The translations under genes and the position numbers were made by a program. The notes under the pieces were generated by a model. That model did not search any database, was not told where the DNA came from, and saw nothing but the letters and a program-made list of their open reading frames with translations. A stretch of 64,000 nt of DNA, taken from contig JAIXZO010000022.1 in the NCBI GenBank assembly GCA_027489535.1, forward strand, positions 186,001 to 250,000. Direction: 5' to 3'. The stretch comes from Hyphomicrobiales bacterium. Its GTDB lineage: Bacteria > Pseudomonadota > Alphaproteobacteria > Rhizobiales > Beijerinckiaceae. Below, piece by piece: positions 51,882-61,174 of this stretch (positions are counted from its first letter, which is position 1; each line of letters begins with the position of its first letter).

Positions 51882-53465
51882 TCACGCACCGAACAATTCG
51901 TGCAGCCGGTTCTTCTGCAGCTTGCCGGTCACGGTCAGCGGCAGCTTGGTTTCATCCACGAAAATCCAGCGGCGCGGCATCTTGTAGGCGGCCAGAGCTT
52001 CCCTGCAGTGCTTGTCGAGATCGGCCTCGCTCACCGCCGCATCGGGACGCTTGATCACCACCGCGCCGATCACCTCGTCGCGCACCGCGTCCGGCACGCC
52101 CACCACATAGGCCATCTGCACGGCGGGATGTTCCATCAGCACCTGTTCGACCTCGGCGGGCGACACGTTGATGCCGCCGGTCTTGATCATCTCCTTGCTG
52201 CGCCCGCGGAAATGGATATTCCCCGCCTCGTCGAGAAAGGCGAGGTCGCCCGTGCGGAAATAACCCTCCGCGTCGAAGGCGGCGCGGTTCTTCTCCTCGT
52301 CCTTGTAATAGCCGACGGTCACGTAGCCCTTCACCCGGATTTCACCGATCTCGTGCGGGCCGAGCACCTTGCCACTCTCCTCGTCGACGATGCGCAGGTC
52401 CACCCCCGGCAGCGCCCGCCCGACCGTCTTCAGCTTCAGCTCCAACGGATCATGACGGTCGGTCACCGCGCAATTGCCGTAGGTCTCGGTCAGTCCGTAG
52501 ATGTGGCAAAACTCCGTCGCGCCCCATCGCACCAGACGCATCAATTGCTCCGGCGTGCCGATGGTGCCGCCCGTGCGCAGCGTCGAAAGCTCGTATTTCG
52601 ACCGGTCGGGATGCTCGTCCATAGCCTGCACCATGTTCGGCGTGCCGTAGAAGATCGTGCATTTCTCGTCTTGGATCAGCCGCATCGCCTCGCCCGGCTC
52701 GAACGATTCCTGCAGCACAATGCAGCCGCCATGCGTCATCAGGTTGAACAGGGCGTTCTCGCACCCGAGACCCCAGAACAGCGACACGGCCAGCCAGCAA
52801 CGGTCATGCTCCGTCACCCCCATGCGCTCGCCGATGTGCCACATGTTTTCGATCAGGGCGTAATGCTGCAGCTGCACGCCCTTCGGCGTCGAGGTCGAGC
52901 CCGAGGTATAGAGAATGTAGGACACGTCCTCCGGCCCCACCGCCGCGGCAGCCTCGTCGATCACGGCATCCGGCACGTCGCGCCCGGCGTCGTAGACGGC
53001 ATCAAATCCGAGCGCACCGGGATATTCCGCCTTCGGGAACTGCACGACCGTGCGCAGCAGCGGCAGGTTTTCCGCATGCGGCTCCAATTCGCGCAGCAGC
53101 GCCGTGTAGTCGTATTTCAGGAACCGGCCGGACGTGATCAGCATCCGCGTGTCGGAATGGGTGAGCAGGTATTTGAGTTCGCGCGCCGTCACCCAGGTGT
53201 TCAGTCCCACCATCACCGCGCCCAACGAGCAGATGGCGAAGTCGGCGATGATCCATTCCGCATGGTTGGCCATGAGGATCGCGACCTTGTCGCCGCGCCT
53301 CACGCCGAGCGCATGCAATCCCTTCGAGAAGGCGCGCACCGCCTCGCGGAAGCGCGCATAGGTGTAGCGCTCCGCGCCGTCGACGATGACCTCGCGGTCG
53401 GGAAAGCGCAGCGCAAGTTCATCGACGAACGCGGGCAGGGTACGGGAAACGGGCATCGTCGGCAT
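51882..53465 (-). CDS. AMP-dependent acyl-CoA synthetase/ligase
   Basis: 527 residues from ATG at 53465. The ANL-family core motifs are all present: P-loop YTSGSTSTPKGV (about 183-194), YGLTETYGN, YFRTGDLAF, the hinge RSKEMIKTGGINV and catalytic Lys515 in VTGKLQKNR. Activates a carboxylic acid (fatty, aromatic or dicarboxylic) to its CoA thioester. Monocistronic and divergent from the SMP-30 gene, with a 13-bp family site between. Confidence 0.94.
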   Translation of the reverse strand: MPTMPVSRTLPAFVDELALRFPDREVIVDGAERYTYARFREAVRAFSKGLHALGVRRGDKVAILMANHAEWIIADFAICSLGAVMVGLNTWVTARELKYLLTHSDTRMLITSGRFLKYDYTALLRELEPHAENLPLLRTVVQFPKAEYPGALGFDAVYDAGRDVPDAVIDEAAAAVGPEDVSYILYTSGSTSTPKGVQLQHYALIENMWHIGERMGVTEHDRCWLAVSLFWGLGCENALFNLMTHGGCIVLQESFEPGEAMRLIQDEKCTIFYGTPNMVQAMDEHPDRSKYELSTLRTGGTIGTPEQLMRLVRWGATEFCHIYGLTETYGNCAVTDRHDPLELKLKTVGRALPGVDLRIVDEESGKVLGPHEIGEIRVKGYVTVGYYKDEEKNRAAFDAEGYFRTGDLAFLDEAGNIHFRGRSKEMIKTGGINVSPAEVEQVLMEHPAVQMAYVVGVPDAVRDEVIGAVVIKRPDAAVSEADLDKHCREALAAYKMPRRWIFVDETKLPLTVTGKLQKNRLHELFGA

Positions 53466-53546
53466 GGCGGTCTCTGCTGCGGGCCGCGACGTGGAGTCGG
53501 AGCCTCGATGCGGCCAGTATGCGTGGCGTATTCGGCGGCGGGACGG

Positions 53547-53559
53547 CATATCAGCTATT
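53547..53559. promoter_or_regulatory. CATATC-A-GCTATT (site S4 of 13-bp family)
   Basis: Exact match to the core ATAKCAGMTAT, followed by CGG. It lies 82 bp upstream of the CoA ligase start, in the 273-bp divergent region shared with the SMP-30 gene. Confidence 0.6.
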
Positions 53560-53738
53560 CGGTCGCGACCGAGACCGGCCCGCGCAGGCGTCGTCGGACA
53601 CCGAACGACGGCAAAATCAACGAATTTGCTTGGGCAAATCTCCGATCCGCCGCCGCAGGCGACGCTCCCCCTCGTTCGCCCCGAACAAACGCCCGTGCTT
53701 CAATCCGGCCGCGTCGGACGCGCATCCCGGAGAACGCC

Positions 53739-54611
53739 ATGAATGTGAGCACCATCGGCGACGTCGCCACGATCCTCGGAGAGTGCCCGGTCTGGAATCA
53801 GGCCGAAGGACGATTGTACTGGATCGATTGCGTCGGCAGCGCCCTGAACGCCTTCTCGCCGGCGGACGGCAAGACGCGGTCATGGACCCTGCCGGAATAT
53901 CCGGGCAGCTACGCCATCACCACCCGGGGCGATATCGTGATGGCCTTCCGGCGCAAGATCGCGCGGCTTCGGCTCGGCGCGACCGACGTCGCCGTCGATC
54001 CCATCGACGCGCCCGCCGTCGACTTCGAGAACGAACGCTGCAACGACGGCGCGACGGACGCGCGCGGGCGCTTCTGGTTCGGCACGATGGACCGCAAGCT
54101 CACGCGCCCGGTCGGCGGTCTCTACCGTCTCGCGGACGGCGTCGTGACCCGCATGGCGGGCGACATCACGCTTTCGAACGGCATCGCATGGAGCTTGGAC
54201 GGCAAGACCCTGTACCACTGCGACTCGGTGCCCGGCCGCGTTTACGCCTATGACTTCGACATGGAGACCGGCTCGGTCTCCGACCGGCGAATCTTCGCCG
54301 AAATGAGCACCGGGCACGGGCGACCGGACGGTTGCGCCGTCGATTCCGAAGGCTTTCTCTGGGTCGTGGAAGTCGGCGAGGGCCGTCTGGTGCGCTTTGC
54401 TCCCGACGGGACCGTCGAGCGCCGCGTGCCCGTGCCGGTCTCCCGCCCGACCGCCTTGGCCTTCGGCGGGCCCGACATGCGCACCCTCTTCGTCACCTCG
54501 ATGACCTACGATCTCACGCCGGAACAGGTGCAGGCGCAGCCGTCCTCGGGTCGCGTCTTGGCCCTCGAGGCCCCCTGCTCCGGCGCGGCGCGACCGCTGT
54601 TCGTCGGGTGA
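53739..54611 (+). CDS. SMP-30/gluconolactonase family protein
   Basis: 290 residues from ATG at 53739 (GGAG upstream). Six-bladed propeller lactonase: metal ligands Glu15 (LGECPVW), Asn near 102 (RCNDGATDARGRFWFGTM), the SNGIAWS segment, and Asp in GRPDGCAVDSEG near 197. The Cys in GECPVW replaces the usual Gly. Hydrolyses sugar or other lactones. It ends 12 bp from the convergent MaoC-like gene. Confidence 0.93.
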   Translation: MNVSTIGDVATILGECPVWNQAEGRLYWIDCVGSALNAFSPADGKTRSWTLPEYPGSYAITTRGDIVMAFRRKIARLRLGATDVAVDPIDAPAVDFENERCNDGATDARGRFWFGTMDRKLTRPVGGLYRLADGVVTRMAGDITLSNGIAWSLDGKTLYHCDSVPGRVYAYDFDMETGSVSDRRIFAEMSTGHGRPDGCAVDSEGFLWVVEVGEGRLVRFAPDGTVERRVPVPVSRPTALAFGGPDMRTLFVTSMTYDLTPEQVQAQPSSGRVLALEAPCSGAARPLFVG

Positions 54612-54623
54612 CCGTCGCGGCGC

Positions 54624-55454
54624 CTACGCAGTCCCGGTCGCTTCCATCGTCACCACCCCGCGCGCATTCTCCACCCGGCACGCCGTGCCTTCGGGCGTCA
54701 CGACGCCGCGCACCATGAAGCTCCCGCCGGCGATCAGCGGCGACAGCGCCCGATAGCGGAAGCGGCGGGGCGGCGCGCCGGCGAGCACCGTCGCCATCTG
54801 CAGCAGCAGCGTCGCCTGAATCGGCCCGTGCACCACCAGCCCGTCATAGCCCTCGACCTCGGTCACATAGGGCAGGTCGTAATGGATGCGGTGGCCGTTG
54901 AAGGTCATCGCGGAATAGCGAAACAGCAGCACCGGCGAGGCGTCCACAGTCCAATCGAGATCGCTCGGCCGTTCCGGTCCCGGCTCGGGACGCGCCGCGG
55001 AGGTGCCCGCCTCGCGATAGACGATGTCGTGGCGCTCGCGCACGACGGGGCCGTTTTGCCCCGAAAGCTCGTGATGCACCGCCACGAAACACAACGGCCC
55101 CGTACCGCCCTGCTTGGCCTTGATGTCGCCCACGGTGCTGCGCCGCATGACGCGGTCGCCGACGCCGATGTCGCCCAAAATCTCCAATTCGCCGCCCGCC
55201 CACATGCGCCGCGGCAGCGGGACCGGCGGCAGAAAACCGCCCTTCGCGGCATGCCCGTCCGGTCCGAGATCCGCCATCGGCGTCGCGCCGGGTGCGAGGC
55301 ACCAATGCAGCGCGAGCGGCGCGGCGCCTGCAGGCACCGGCGCGAGGTTCGCCCCGAACGTGGCGCGAAACTCGTCGACGAGGCGCGTCGTCACGACGTC
55401 CTCCGCCTCCATGCTGCGGCCCGTCCAAGCGGAAAGCGGGGCGACGTCGATCAT
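54624..55454 (-). CDS. FAS1-like/MaoC dehydratase (mesaconyl-C4-CoA hydratase-like)
   Basis: 276 residues with two hot-dog-like halves. The first resembles the FAS1-like dehydratase domain. The second shows FRYSAMTFNGHRIHYDLPY, with the hydratase His and Asp, and VVHGPIQATLLLQM. This two-domain type includes mesaconyl-C4-CoA hydratase. It hydrates an enoyl-CoA. Third gene of CoA transferase-acyl-CoA dehydrogenase-hydratase, 10 bp after the dehydrogenase. Confidence 0.88.
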   Translation of the reverse strand: MIDVAPLSAWTGRSMEAEDVVTTRLVDEFRATFGANLAPVPAGAAPLALHWCLAPGATPMADLGPDGHAAKGGFLPPVPLPRRMWAGGELEILGDIGVGDRVMRRSTVGDIKAKQGGTGPLCFVAVHHELSGQNGPVVRERHDIVYREAGTSAARPEPGPERPSDLDWTVDASPVLLFRYSAMTFNGHRIHYDLPYVTEVEGYDGLVVHGPIQATLLLQMATVLAGAPPRRFRYRALSPLIAGGSFMVRGVVTPEGTACRVENARGVVTMEATGTA

Positions 55455-55464
55455 GCGGTCGGCC

Positions 55465-56610
55465 TCAATAGGAGCGCGGCATGCCGAGCACGTGCTCGGC
55501 GAGATGGGACAGGATCAGGTTCGTCGAGATCGGCGCGACTTGGTAAAGCCGCGTCTCGCGGAATTTCCGCTCCACGTCATATTCCTCGGCGAAACCGAAA
55601 CCGCCGAAGGTCTGCACGCAGGCATTCGCCGCCTCCCACGAGGCGTCGGCGGCGAGCATCTTGGCCATGTTGGCCTCCGCCCCGCAGTCCTCGCCCGCCT
55701 CGTAGCGCCGCAACGCCTCCTGCACCATCAGCTCCGCCGCCCGCATCGACGCATAGGACTTGGCGATGGGAAACTGGATGCCTTGGTTCTGGCCGATGGG
55801 CCGCCCGAACACCGAGCGCTCCTTCGCATAGCTCGAAGCCTTCTCGATGAACCATTTCGCGTCGCCCACGCATTCGGCCGCGATCAGGATGCGTTCGGCA
55901 TTCATGCCCGTCAGGATGTAGCGGAAGCCCTTGCCTTCCTCGCCCACGAGATTGGCGGCGGGCACCACCACATCGTCGAGGAACACCTCGTTGGTCGAGT
56001 GGTTCATCATCGTGCGGATCGGGCGCACGGTGATGCCCGGGGTCTTCATGTCGACGATGAACACCGAGAGCCCCTCGGTCTTCTTCGCCACCTCCTCGCG
56101 CGGCGTCGTGCGCGCCAGCAGCAGCATCAGGTCGGACTGTTGCGCCCGGCTGGTCCAGATCTTCTGGCCCTTCACGACGTAGTTGTCGCCTTCCCGCCAC
56201 GCGAAGGTGCGCAGCGAGGTCGTGTCCGTGCCGCTCGTCGGCTCCGTCACGCCGAAGGCCTGAAGCCGCAATTCCCCGGCCGCGACGGGCGGCAGATAGC
56301 GCGCCTTCTGCGCGTCGCTGCCGTGGCGCAGCACGGTTCCCATCACATACATCTGCGCGTGACAGGCCGCGCCGTTGGCCCCCGCGCGCTGGATTTCCTC
56401 GAGGATCGCCGCCGCCGCCGACAGCGGCAGCCCCGCCCCGCCGTATTCCTCGGGGATCAGGGCCGCGAGCCACCCGGCCTCGGTCAGCGCGTTCACGAAT
56501 TCGGTCGGATAGGCGGCCTCCCGGTCGAGCTTGCGCCAATACTCGCCCGCGAAGGAGGAGCACAGCCGGCGGACGGCTTCGCGGATCTCGGGATAGGTCT
56601 GTTCGGTCAT
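55465..56610 (-). CDS. Acyl-CoA dehydrogenase
   Basis: 381 residues from ATG at 56610. A TTG at 56616 is an alternative. FAD enzyme with the family motifs LQAFGVTEPTSGTDTTS, ERSVFGRPIGQNQG and the C-terminal QTFGGFGFAEEYDVERKFRE. The usual RExRIxxIxEGTxEI end reads RETRLYQVAPISTNLI, so the EGT glycine turn is altered. Introduces the double bond of an acyl-CoA. Works between the CoA transferase and the hydratase. Confidence 0.93.
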   Translation of the reverse strand: MTEQTYPEIREAVRRLCSSFAGEYWRKLDREAAYPTEFVNALTEAGWLAALIPEEYGGAGLPLSAAAAILEEIQRAGANGAACHAQMYVMGTVLRHGSDAQKARYLPPVAAGELRLQAFGVTEPTSGTDTTSLRTFAWREGDNYVVKGQKIWTSRAQQSDLMLLLARTTPREEVAKKTEGLSVFIVDMKTPGITVRPIRTMMNHSTNEVFLDDVVVPAANLVGEEGKGFRYILTGMNAERILIAAECVGDAKWFIEKASSYAKERSVFGRPIGQNQGIQFPIAKSYASMRAAELMVQEALRRYEAGEDCGAEANMAKMLAADASWEAANACVQTFGGFGFAEEYDVERKFRETRLYQVAPISTNLILSHLAEHVLGMPRSY

Positions 56611-56646
56611 GCGCAAAGGGCTCTCGAACGGTTGGCGGTCATCGGG

Positions 56647-57768
56647 TCAGCGGAGGAATTCGCGGCGCACGGCGTCCGTATGCGCGCCGAGCGCGGGCAC
56701 GTCGCCATAGCTTCGCGTCTCCCCGGTCTTGCGCTGCGGCGGCGCGGGCATCGCGACGGGGCCGGCGGGCGTGCCCACCGTGATGCGGCGCAGATGCGGA
56801 TGCGCGCCCAGCGCCTCCATGTCGCTCACGCGGCCGAAGGCGATCTCGTGCGCCGTCAGTTTCGCGATCATGTCGTCGGCCGTCACGCGCCCGAAGGCCG
56901 CCTGCACCGCGGCGTCCGTCTCCGGCCGCAGCCGCACGCGCTGCACGTTGGTCGCGAAGCGCGGATCGGCGGCAAGCGCCGCATCGCCCATCACCTCGCC
57001 GGCGAGCACGCGCCATTCCCGGTCGCTCTGCGTCGAAATCAGAATATCCGCGCCGTCCTGCGTGCGGAACACGCCGTAGGGCGCGATGGAGGGATGCGCG
57101 AGCCCCAGCCGCTTGGGCGATTGCCCGCCCTCATGCTGCAGCAGCGGCACCGTCGACCAGTCCGCAATGGCGTCGAACATGGAGATGCGCACGTCCGCGC
57201 CCTCCCCCGTCCTCGCCCGCACCAGCAAGGTCTCCAGAATCGCCTCATAGGCGTTCATGCCGGTCGCGATGTCGACGACCGACACGCCCACCCGCGCCGG
57301 CGCCTCCGGCCCGCCGGTCACGGAAGCCAAGCCGGCCTCGGCCTGGATCAACAGGTCATAGGCCTTGCGCTTCGCATAAGGGCCGCTTTCGCCGTAACCC
57401 GAGATCGACGCGACGATCAGCGCCGGATGATCCTTGCGCAGCCGCTCGTGCGAAAAGCCGAGCCCCGCGATCGCGCCGGGCTTGAGGTTCTGCACGAGGA
57501 TGTCCGCCTTGCCGATCAGCGCTTCCAACAGCGCCTTGTCGCCCGCGCTTTTAAGATCCAGCACCACGGATTCCTTGCCGCGGTTGAGCCACACGAAATA
57601 GCTGCTCAGCCCCTTCGCCGCATCGTCGTAGCCGCGCGCGAAATCGCCCTCTGCCCGCTCGATCTTGATGACCCGCGCGCCCGCATCGGCGAGCCGGCAG
57701 GTGCACATGGGCCCCGCCACCGCCTGTTCCAGCGCGACGACGAGCATTCCTTCCAGCGGCAGAGGCAA
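56647..57768 (-). CDS. CaiB/BaiF family CoA transferase (type III)
   Basis: 373 residues from a TTG at 57768: GGAG stands 7-8 nt upstream, while the ATG at 57747 would cut into the conserved fold. Catalytic Asp166 lies in VSVVDIATGMNAY. The substrate segment RVIKIERAEGDFARGYD and LKPGAIAGLGF are typical. Class III transferases move CoA between carboxylates, for example mesaconate, citramalate or carnitine. First gene of the operon. A long palindrome reaches into its ribosome binding site. Confidence 0.93.
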   Translation of the reverse strand: MPLPLEGMLVVALEQAVAGPMCTCRLADAGARVIKIERAEGDFARGYDDAAKGLSSYFVWLNRGKESVVLDLKSAGDKALLEALIGKADILVQNLKPGAIAGLGFSHERLRKDHPALIVASISGYGESGPYAKRKAYDLLIQAEAGLASVTGGPEAPARVGVSVVDIATGMNAYEAILETLLVRARTGEGADVRISMFDAIADWSTVPLLQHEGGQSPKRLGLAHPSIAPYGVFRTQDGADILISTQSDREWRVLAGEVMGDAALAADPRFATNVQRVRLRPETDAAVQAAFGRVTADDMIAKLTAHEIAFGRVSDMEALGAHPHLRRITVGTPAGPVAMPAPPQRKTGETRSYGDVPALGAHTDAVRREFLR

Positions 57769-57779
57769 ACGACAGTCTC

Positions 57780-57803
57780 CCGTATGACCGGACCATCATA
57801 CGG
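57780..57803. promoter_or_regulatory. Interrupted palindrome CCGTATGA-N8-TCATACGG at the CoA transferase start
   Basis: Perfect 8-bp arms (57780-57787 and 57796-57803). Its promoter-distal arm overlaps the GGGAG ribosome binding site of the CoA transferase gene. In mRNA it would form a hairpin that could hide the site. In DNA it could be an operator. Confidence 0.55.
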
Positions 57804-57835
57804 CCGTTCGGGACCGTCATCAGGCGCATCGGCGA

Positions 57836-57848
57836 CAAAGCAGCTATC
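57836..57848. promoter_or_regulatory. CAAAGC-A-GCTATC (site S5 of 13-bp family)
   Basis: One mismatch to the core ATAKCAGMTAT. It lies 68 bp upstream of the CoA transferase start codon. Confidence 0.45.
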
Positions 57849-57947
57849 CGCCTCCGGACACGTCCCGAGTCGGATGCCGCAAATACGGCAGCTTGGATAC
57901 CATGAACGCGAGCGGGGCGGCACGCACCACACGCACCGCCCGCACGC

Positions 57948-57986
57948 AAAAAGGGGCGCGCCCGAGGAGCCGGACGAGCGCGCCCC
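57948..57986 (-). terminator. Intrinsic terminator of the orphan LivJ-like gene
   Basis: On the minus strand GGGGCGCGC, a 16-nt loop region, GCGCGCCCC and five T (57952-57948). It stands 44 bp after the stop of the binding-protein gene. Confidence 0.75.
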
Positions 57987-58030
57987 GAGACGTCCGCGAC
58001 GATGTCGTCGCGAACGCCGATCTCGGAAAC

Positions 58031-59278
58031 TCAGTTCTCCAAGAACCTCGCGGGCGGGTAATCCCGGGAATAAACCGGGTTCGCGAGGAATTCCTTCGGG
58101 TCGTAGGTCCAGAATTGCGACACGTTCGGATAGGTCTTGATCACGGAATTGACCAGGCGGCCTTCCTTGCGCGTCACCTTGCGGATGTAAACGTTGCCGA
58201 CGACGTTGCCGTATTCGTCGAAGCGAACCGGTCCGCGGCAGGTCTCGACGTTCGTGGCCCGCAACGCCTTCATCAGCGCTTCCTTGTCCTCGACCTTGCC
58301 GCCGATCGCCTTCAGCGCCGCTTCGAGCACGGCCCCGTTGGTGTAGGTGGCCGCCCCGTAGAAGCCGGGGTCATAGCCCGCCTCCTTTCGGAAAGCCGCG
58401 GCGAAGGCGACGTTGATCGGGTTGTCGAGTTCCGCCGAATACCAGCACGACGTGATGGTCCCGAGCGCCTCGTCGCCCATGTTGCGCAGCACCGCCTCGT
58501 CGAGATGGGTCATGCCGCCGACGATCGCCATCTTGCTCTGCAGCCCGTATTCCACGAACTGCCGCGTGAAGCGGAAGCCGTTCGAGCCTTCCAGCGAGGA
58601 GAAGATCGCGTCGACCTTCGGGTTGAGCTGGGCGATGTAGCTCGCATAATCCGGCACCGCGAGCGGAGGCCACAGTTTCTGCACGATCTTGCCGCCGTGC
58701 TCCTCGAACACGCGCTGGAATCCCGCGCACATCTCATGCCCGTAAGCCGTGTCGCTGCCGATGGTGATGATGCGCTTGTAGCCGAGTTCCTTGGCGCAAT
58801 ACTCCGCCAGCGGATTTGCACACTGCGACGACGTCGAAGTGGCGCGTACGAACCACGGGTTCGGTCTGCGCTGCGTCATGTCCTCCGCCGCCGCCACCGA
58901 CAGCGTCGGGATGCCCTGATCCTTGATGTAGTCCTGAATCGCGAGCGCCTCGAACGCGGCCAACGGCCCGATGAAGCAGTGCACGCGGTTCTTTTCGAAC
59001 AGTTCCTGCGCCTTGGTGCGGGTCTGCGCCGGGTTGGTCGCGGTGTCGGCGGAGATCAACTCGACCTTTCGTCCGGCCAGCGTGTTGTTGCGTTCCTTGA
59101 GATACATCTGGAGCCCGCGCTCCATGTCGATGCCGCCCGAGGCGAGCGGCCCGGTCTTGACGGTGAGCAGGCCGATGCGGATAGGCTCGCTCGTCTGTGC
59201 GCGGACCCGCGTACCGGTGACGGCGGCGGCGCCGGCCAAAGCCGCGCCCCCGATGACGTGGCGTCGAGTGAAAGTCAT
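58031..59278 (-). CDS. ABC transporter substrate-binding protein (LivJ-like, orphan)
   Basis: 415 residues from ATG at 59278 (GGGGAGGAAG upstream). Tat-like signal TFTRRHVIGGAALAGAAAVT, ending VRAQ (about residue 28). Type I fold with IRIGLLTVKTGPLASGGID and SADTATNPAQTRTKAQEL. No permease or ATPase gene is adjacent, so it may feed one of the two Liv systems of this window or a distant one. It has its own terminator and an upstream region with hairpins. Confidence 0.92.
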   Translation of the reverse strand: MTFTRRHVIGGAALAGAAAVTGTRVRAQTSEPIRIGLLTVKTGPLASGGIDMERGLQMYLKERNNTLAGRKVELISADTATNPAQTRTKAQELFEKNRVHCFIGPLAAFEALAIQDYIKDQGIPTLSVAAAEDMTQRRPNPWFVRATSTSSQCANPLAEYCAKELGYKRIITIGSDTAYGHEMCAGFQRVFEEHGGKIVQKLWPPLAVPDYASYIAQLNPKVDAIFSSLEGSNGFRFTRQFVEYGLQSKMAIVGGMTHLDEAVLRNMGDEALGTITSCWYSAELDNPINVAFAAAFRKEAGYDPGFYGAATYTNGAVLEAALKAIGGKVEDKEALMKALRATNVETCRGPVRFDEYGNVVGNVYIRKVTRKEGRLVNSVIKTYPNVSQFWTYDPKEFLANPVYSRDYPPARFLEN

Positions 59279-59345
59279 TGGTCTTCCTCCCCTGTATCGC
59301 TCCGTTGTTGTCCTCGGTCGCACGGCGCCGAAGGCCGTCTTTTTG

Positions 59346-59427
59346 CCTCTCCGCCGGAGAGGAACACCCGCTTTCGCCCGTCATTGCGGGCGGCGGGAAC
59401 GGCCCCGACCGATGCGGCCGGTCGGGG
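59346..59427. repeat. Three hairpins between the second CocE gene and the orphan LivJ
   Basis: CCTCTCCG/CGGAGAGG at about 59346-59362, CGCCCG/CGGGCG at about 59376-59392, and CCCCGACCG (59403-59411) with CGGTCGGGG (59419-59427). The last one could terminate the CocE transcript, but no clear T-run follows on either strand. Confidence 0.5.
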
Positions 59428-59443
59428 CGTTTCTCGTCGCCTC

Positions 59444-61174
59444 TCAGCCGATGATCGGCATCAAAACGTAATTGTCGGCCCCGGGTTCGACATGGATCGA
59501 CGTCGTCCCCCCGAAGATGGCGGGAGGCCGGTCGCGCGGGTCGTCATGCAGGAACGGCCCGCTACCCTTCAACTCGTTCTTGAAATTCGAGAGCTTCGCG
59601 CCCGTCTTGTCCTGCCAGACGTAATCCTTGCCGCGGATGCTGACGGCGATCCGGTAGCCCTTCGGCACCACGATCCCGCTCGGCCACAGTTCGACGTCCA
59701 CGTCGACCGGCGTCCCCGGCGTCAGCGGCTGCACCTCGTCATGCGTGTGGTAGGGCTGCCAAGGCTTCGATTTCTCCGCGTCGAGCTTGCGATGGGAGGC
59801 GCGCAGCCAGCCTTGGAAGATCGGCGTATGCGGGTCGATGGCCCCCATGAACGTCACTTCCCGCAGATCGGCCGTGAAGACGCGCACGACGAGAAACAGG
59901 TCGGCATCCTCGGTCGAGGAGGAGATCCGCAGCTTCGCCGCCACCGGCCCCGTGATCTCGGTCTCCTTCTCCAGCGGCTCCGACATGAAGGTCAGGCCGT
60001 CGCCCATCGCCGCGAAATCCAGCTTGGCGGCGGTCTTCGGGGGTTCGAGCGAGAGCGTCTGCTTGGCGGGATCCAAATAGAACTTAGTCCACTGGGAACG
60101 CGCCAGCGGCCATTCATTCTCGTGCCGCTCGACGAACTTGTCGACGTGGCGCACCTGCAGGCGCACCTTCGGACCCTTGTCCCAGCCGTTGTCCGCGCCC
60201 TTCAGATAATGGTCGAAAAAGCGCAGCTGCATTTCGCGCCCGTAATCGGTGTAGAAATGCGTCCAGTGCTCGAGGCCGTGGACTTCCAGCCACTTGTCCT
60301 TCGATGCCGCCCATTGGAAGCCGTTGTAGTTGCCGCGCGGATGCAGCCCCTGCCCGCCCCAATTGGCGGTGGAGAGGAACGGCACGTCGACATTCTCCCA
60401 GATCGGCGAGCGCGCCTTGTGCCAGTCGTCGCAAAGCGGATGCGCCAGGATGGTATCGCCGAAGCTGATGCGGTTCTTGGCGAGTTCGTCGTCGGACATC
60501 GTTTCGTCGCCGCAGACGAGCATGTCGTTCATCTTCGACATCGGGCCGCGCGCGCCCAGCCCGTACTGCACGGTCTTCACCTGCATGTCGTACCAATTGG
60601 CGAAGAACGTGCAGAGAATGCCGCCGTGATAGGAGCCGTCGCGGTAGAAGTCGTTGAAGCCTTCCCAGATGCACATCGCCGCCAGATGCGGCGGCTTCAG
60701 CGACGCCACGTGCCACTGGTTGCTGCCGTAATAGGAAATGCCGTTGAGCCCGATCTTGCCGCTCGACCAGTCCTGCTCGGCCGCCCATTCGATGCAGTCG
60801 TGGAAGTCCTTCGTCTCGCGCGGCGAGTAATGGTCGATATAGCCCGGCGAGCGTCCCGCCCCGCGCGAGTCGACGCGCACGCAGACATAGCCGTGCGGCA
60901 CCCACTTTTCGGGGTCGACCACTTCCCAGCTCTGGTACTTATTCGTCGAGCCGTACGCGACGTCCGGATGCTCCAGGATCATGCGTTCCCAAGCGGTCGG
61001 ATAGCCTTCCTGAAACGGAAGACCCTTCGCATAGGGCCCGTAGGTCAGGAGCACCGGGTAACGCCCCGGCGCGATCGGACGGTAGACGTCGCATTTGAGG
61101 ACGATGCCGTCGTCCATCGGAATCTCGACGTCCCAGTCGATCTTCATTCCGTCCTGTTCAACCGAGCGGGGCAT
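59444..61174 (-). CDS. CocE/NonD family hydrolase (second copy)
   Basis: 576 residues from ATG at 61174 (GGAG 8 nt upstream). The open frame extends upstream to 61459 but without a site. Nucleophile Ser147 in GISYYG, VDSRGAGRSPG, EWAAEQDWSSGKIG and the later HWTHFYTDYGREMQL follow the same order as in the copy at 11714. C-terminal jelly-roll domain present. No signal peptide. Clearly paralogous to the first copy but divergent and in a different context: alone, opposite an alpha/beta hydrolase. Confidence 0.92.
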   Translation of the reverse strand: MPRSVEQDGMKIDWDVEIPMDDGIVLKCDVYRPIAPGRYPVLLTYGPYAKGLPFQEGYPTAWERMILEHPDVAYGSTNKYQSWEVVDPEKWVPHGYVCVRVDSRGAGRSPGYIDHYSPRETKDFHDCIEWAAEQDWSSGKIGLNGISYYGSNQWHVASLKPPHLAAMCIWEGFNDFYRDGSYHGGILCTFFANWYDMQVKTVQYGLGARGPMSKMNDMLVCGDETMSDDELAKNRISFGDTILAHPLCDDWHKARSPIWENVDVPFLSTANWGGQGLHPRGNYNGFQWAASKDKWLEVHGLEHWTHFYTDYGREMQLRFFDHYLKGADNGWDKGPKVRLQVRHVDKFVERHENEWPLARSQWTKFYLDPAKQTLSLEPPKTAAKLDFAAMGDGLTFMSEPLEKETEITGPVAAKLRISSSTEDADLFLVVRVFTADLREVTFMGAIDPHTPIFQGWLRASHRKLDAEKSKPWQPYHTHDEVQPLTPGTPVDVDVELWPSGIVVPKGYRIAVSIRGKDYVWQDKTGAKLSNFKNELKGSGPFLHDDPRDRPPAIFGGTTSIHVEPGADNYVLMPIIG

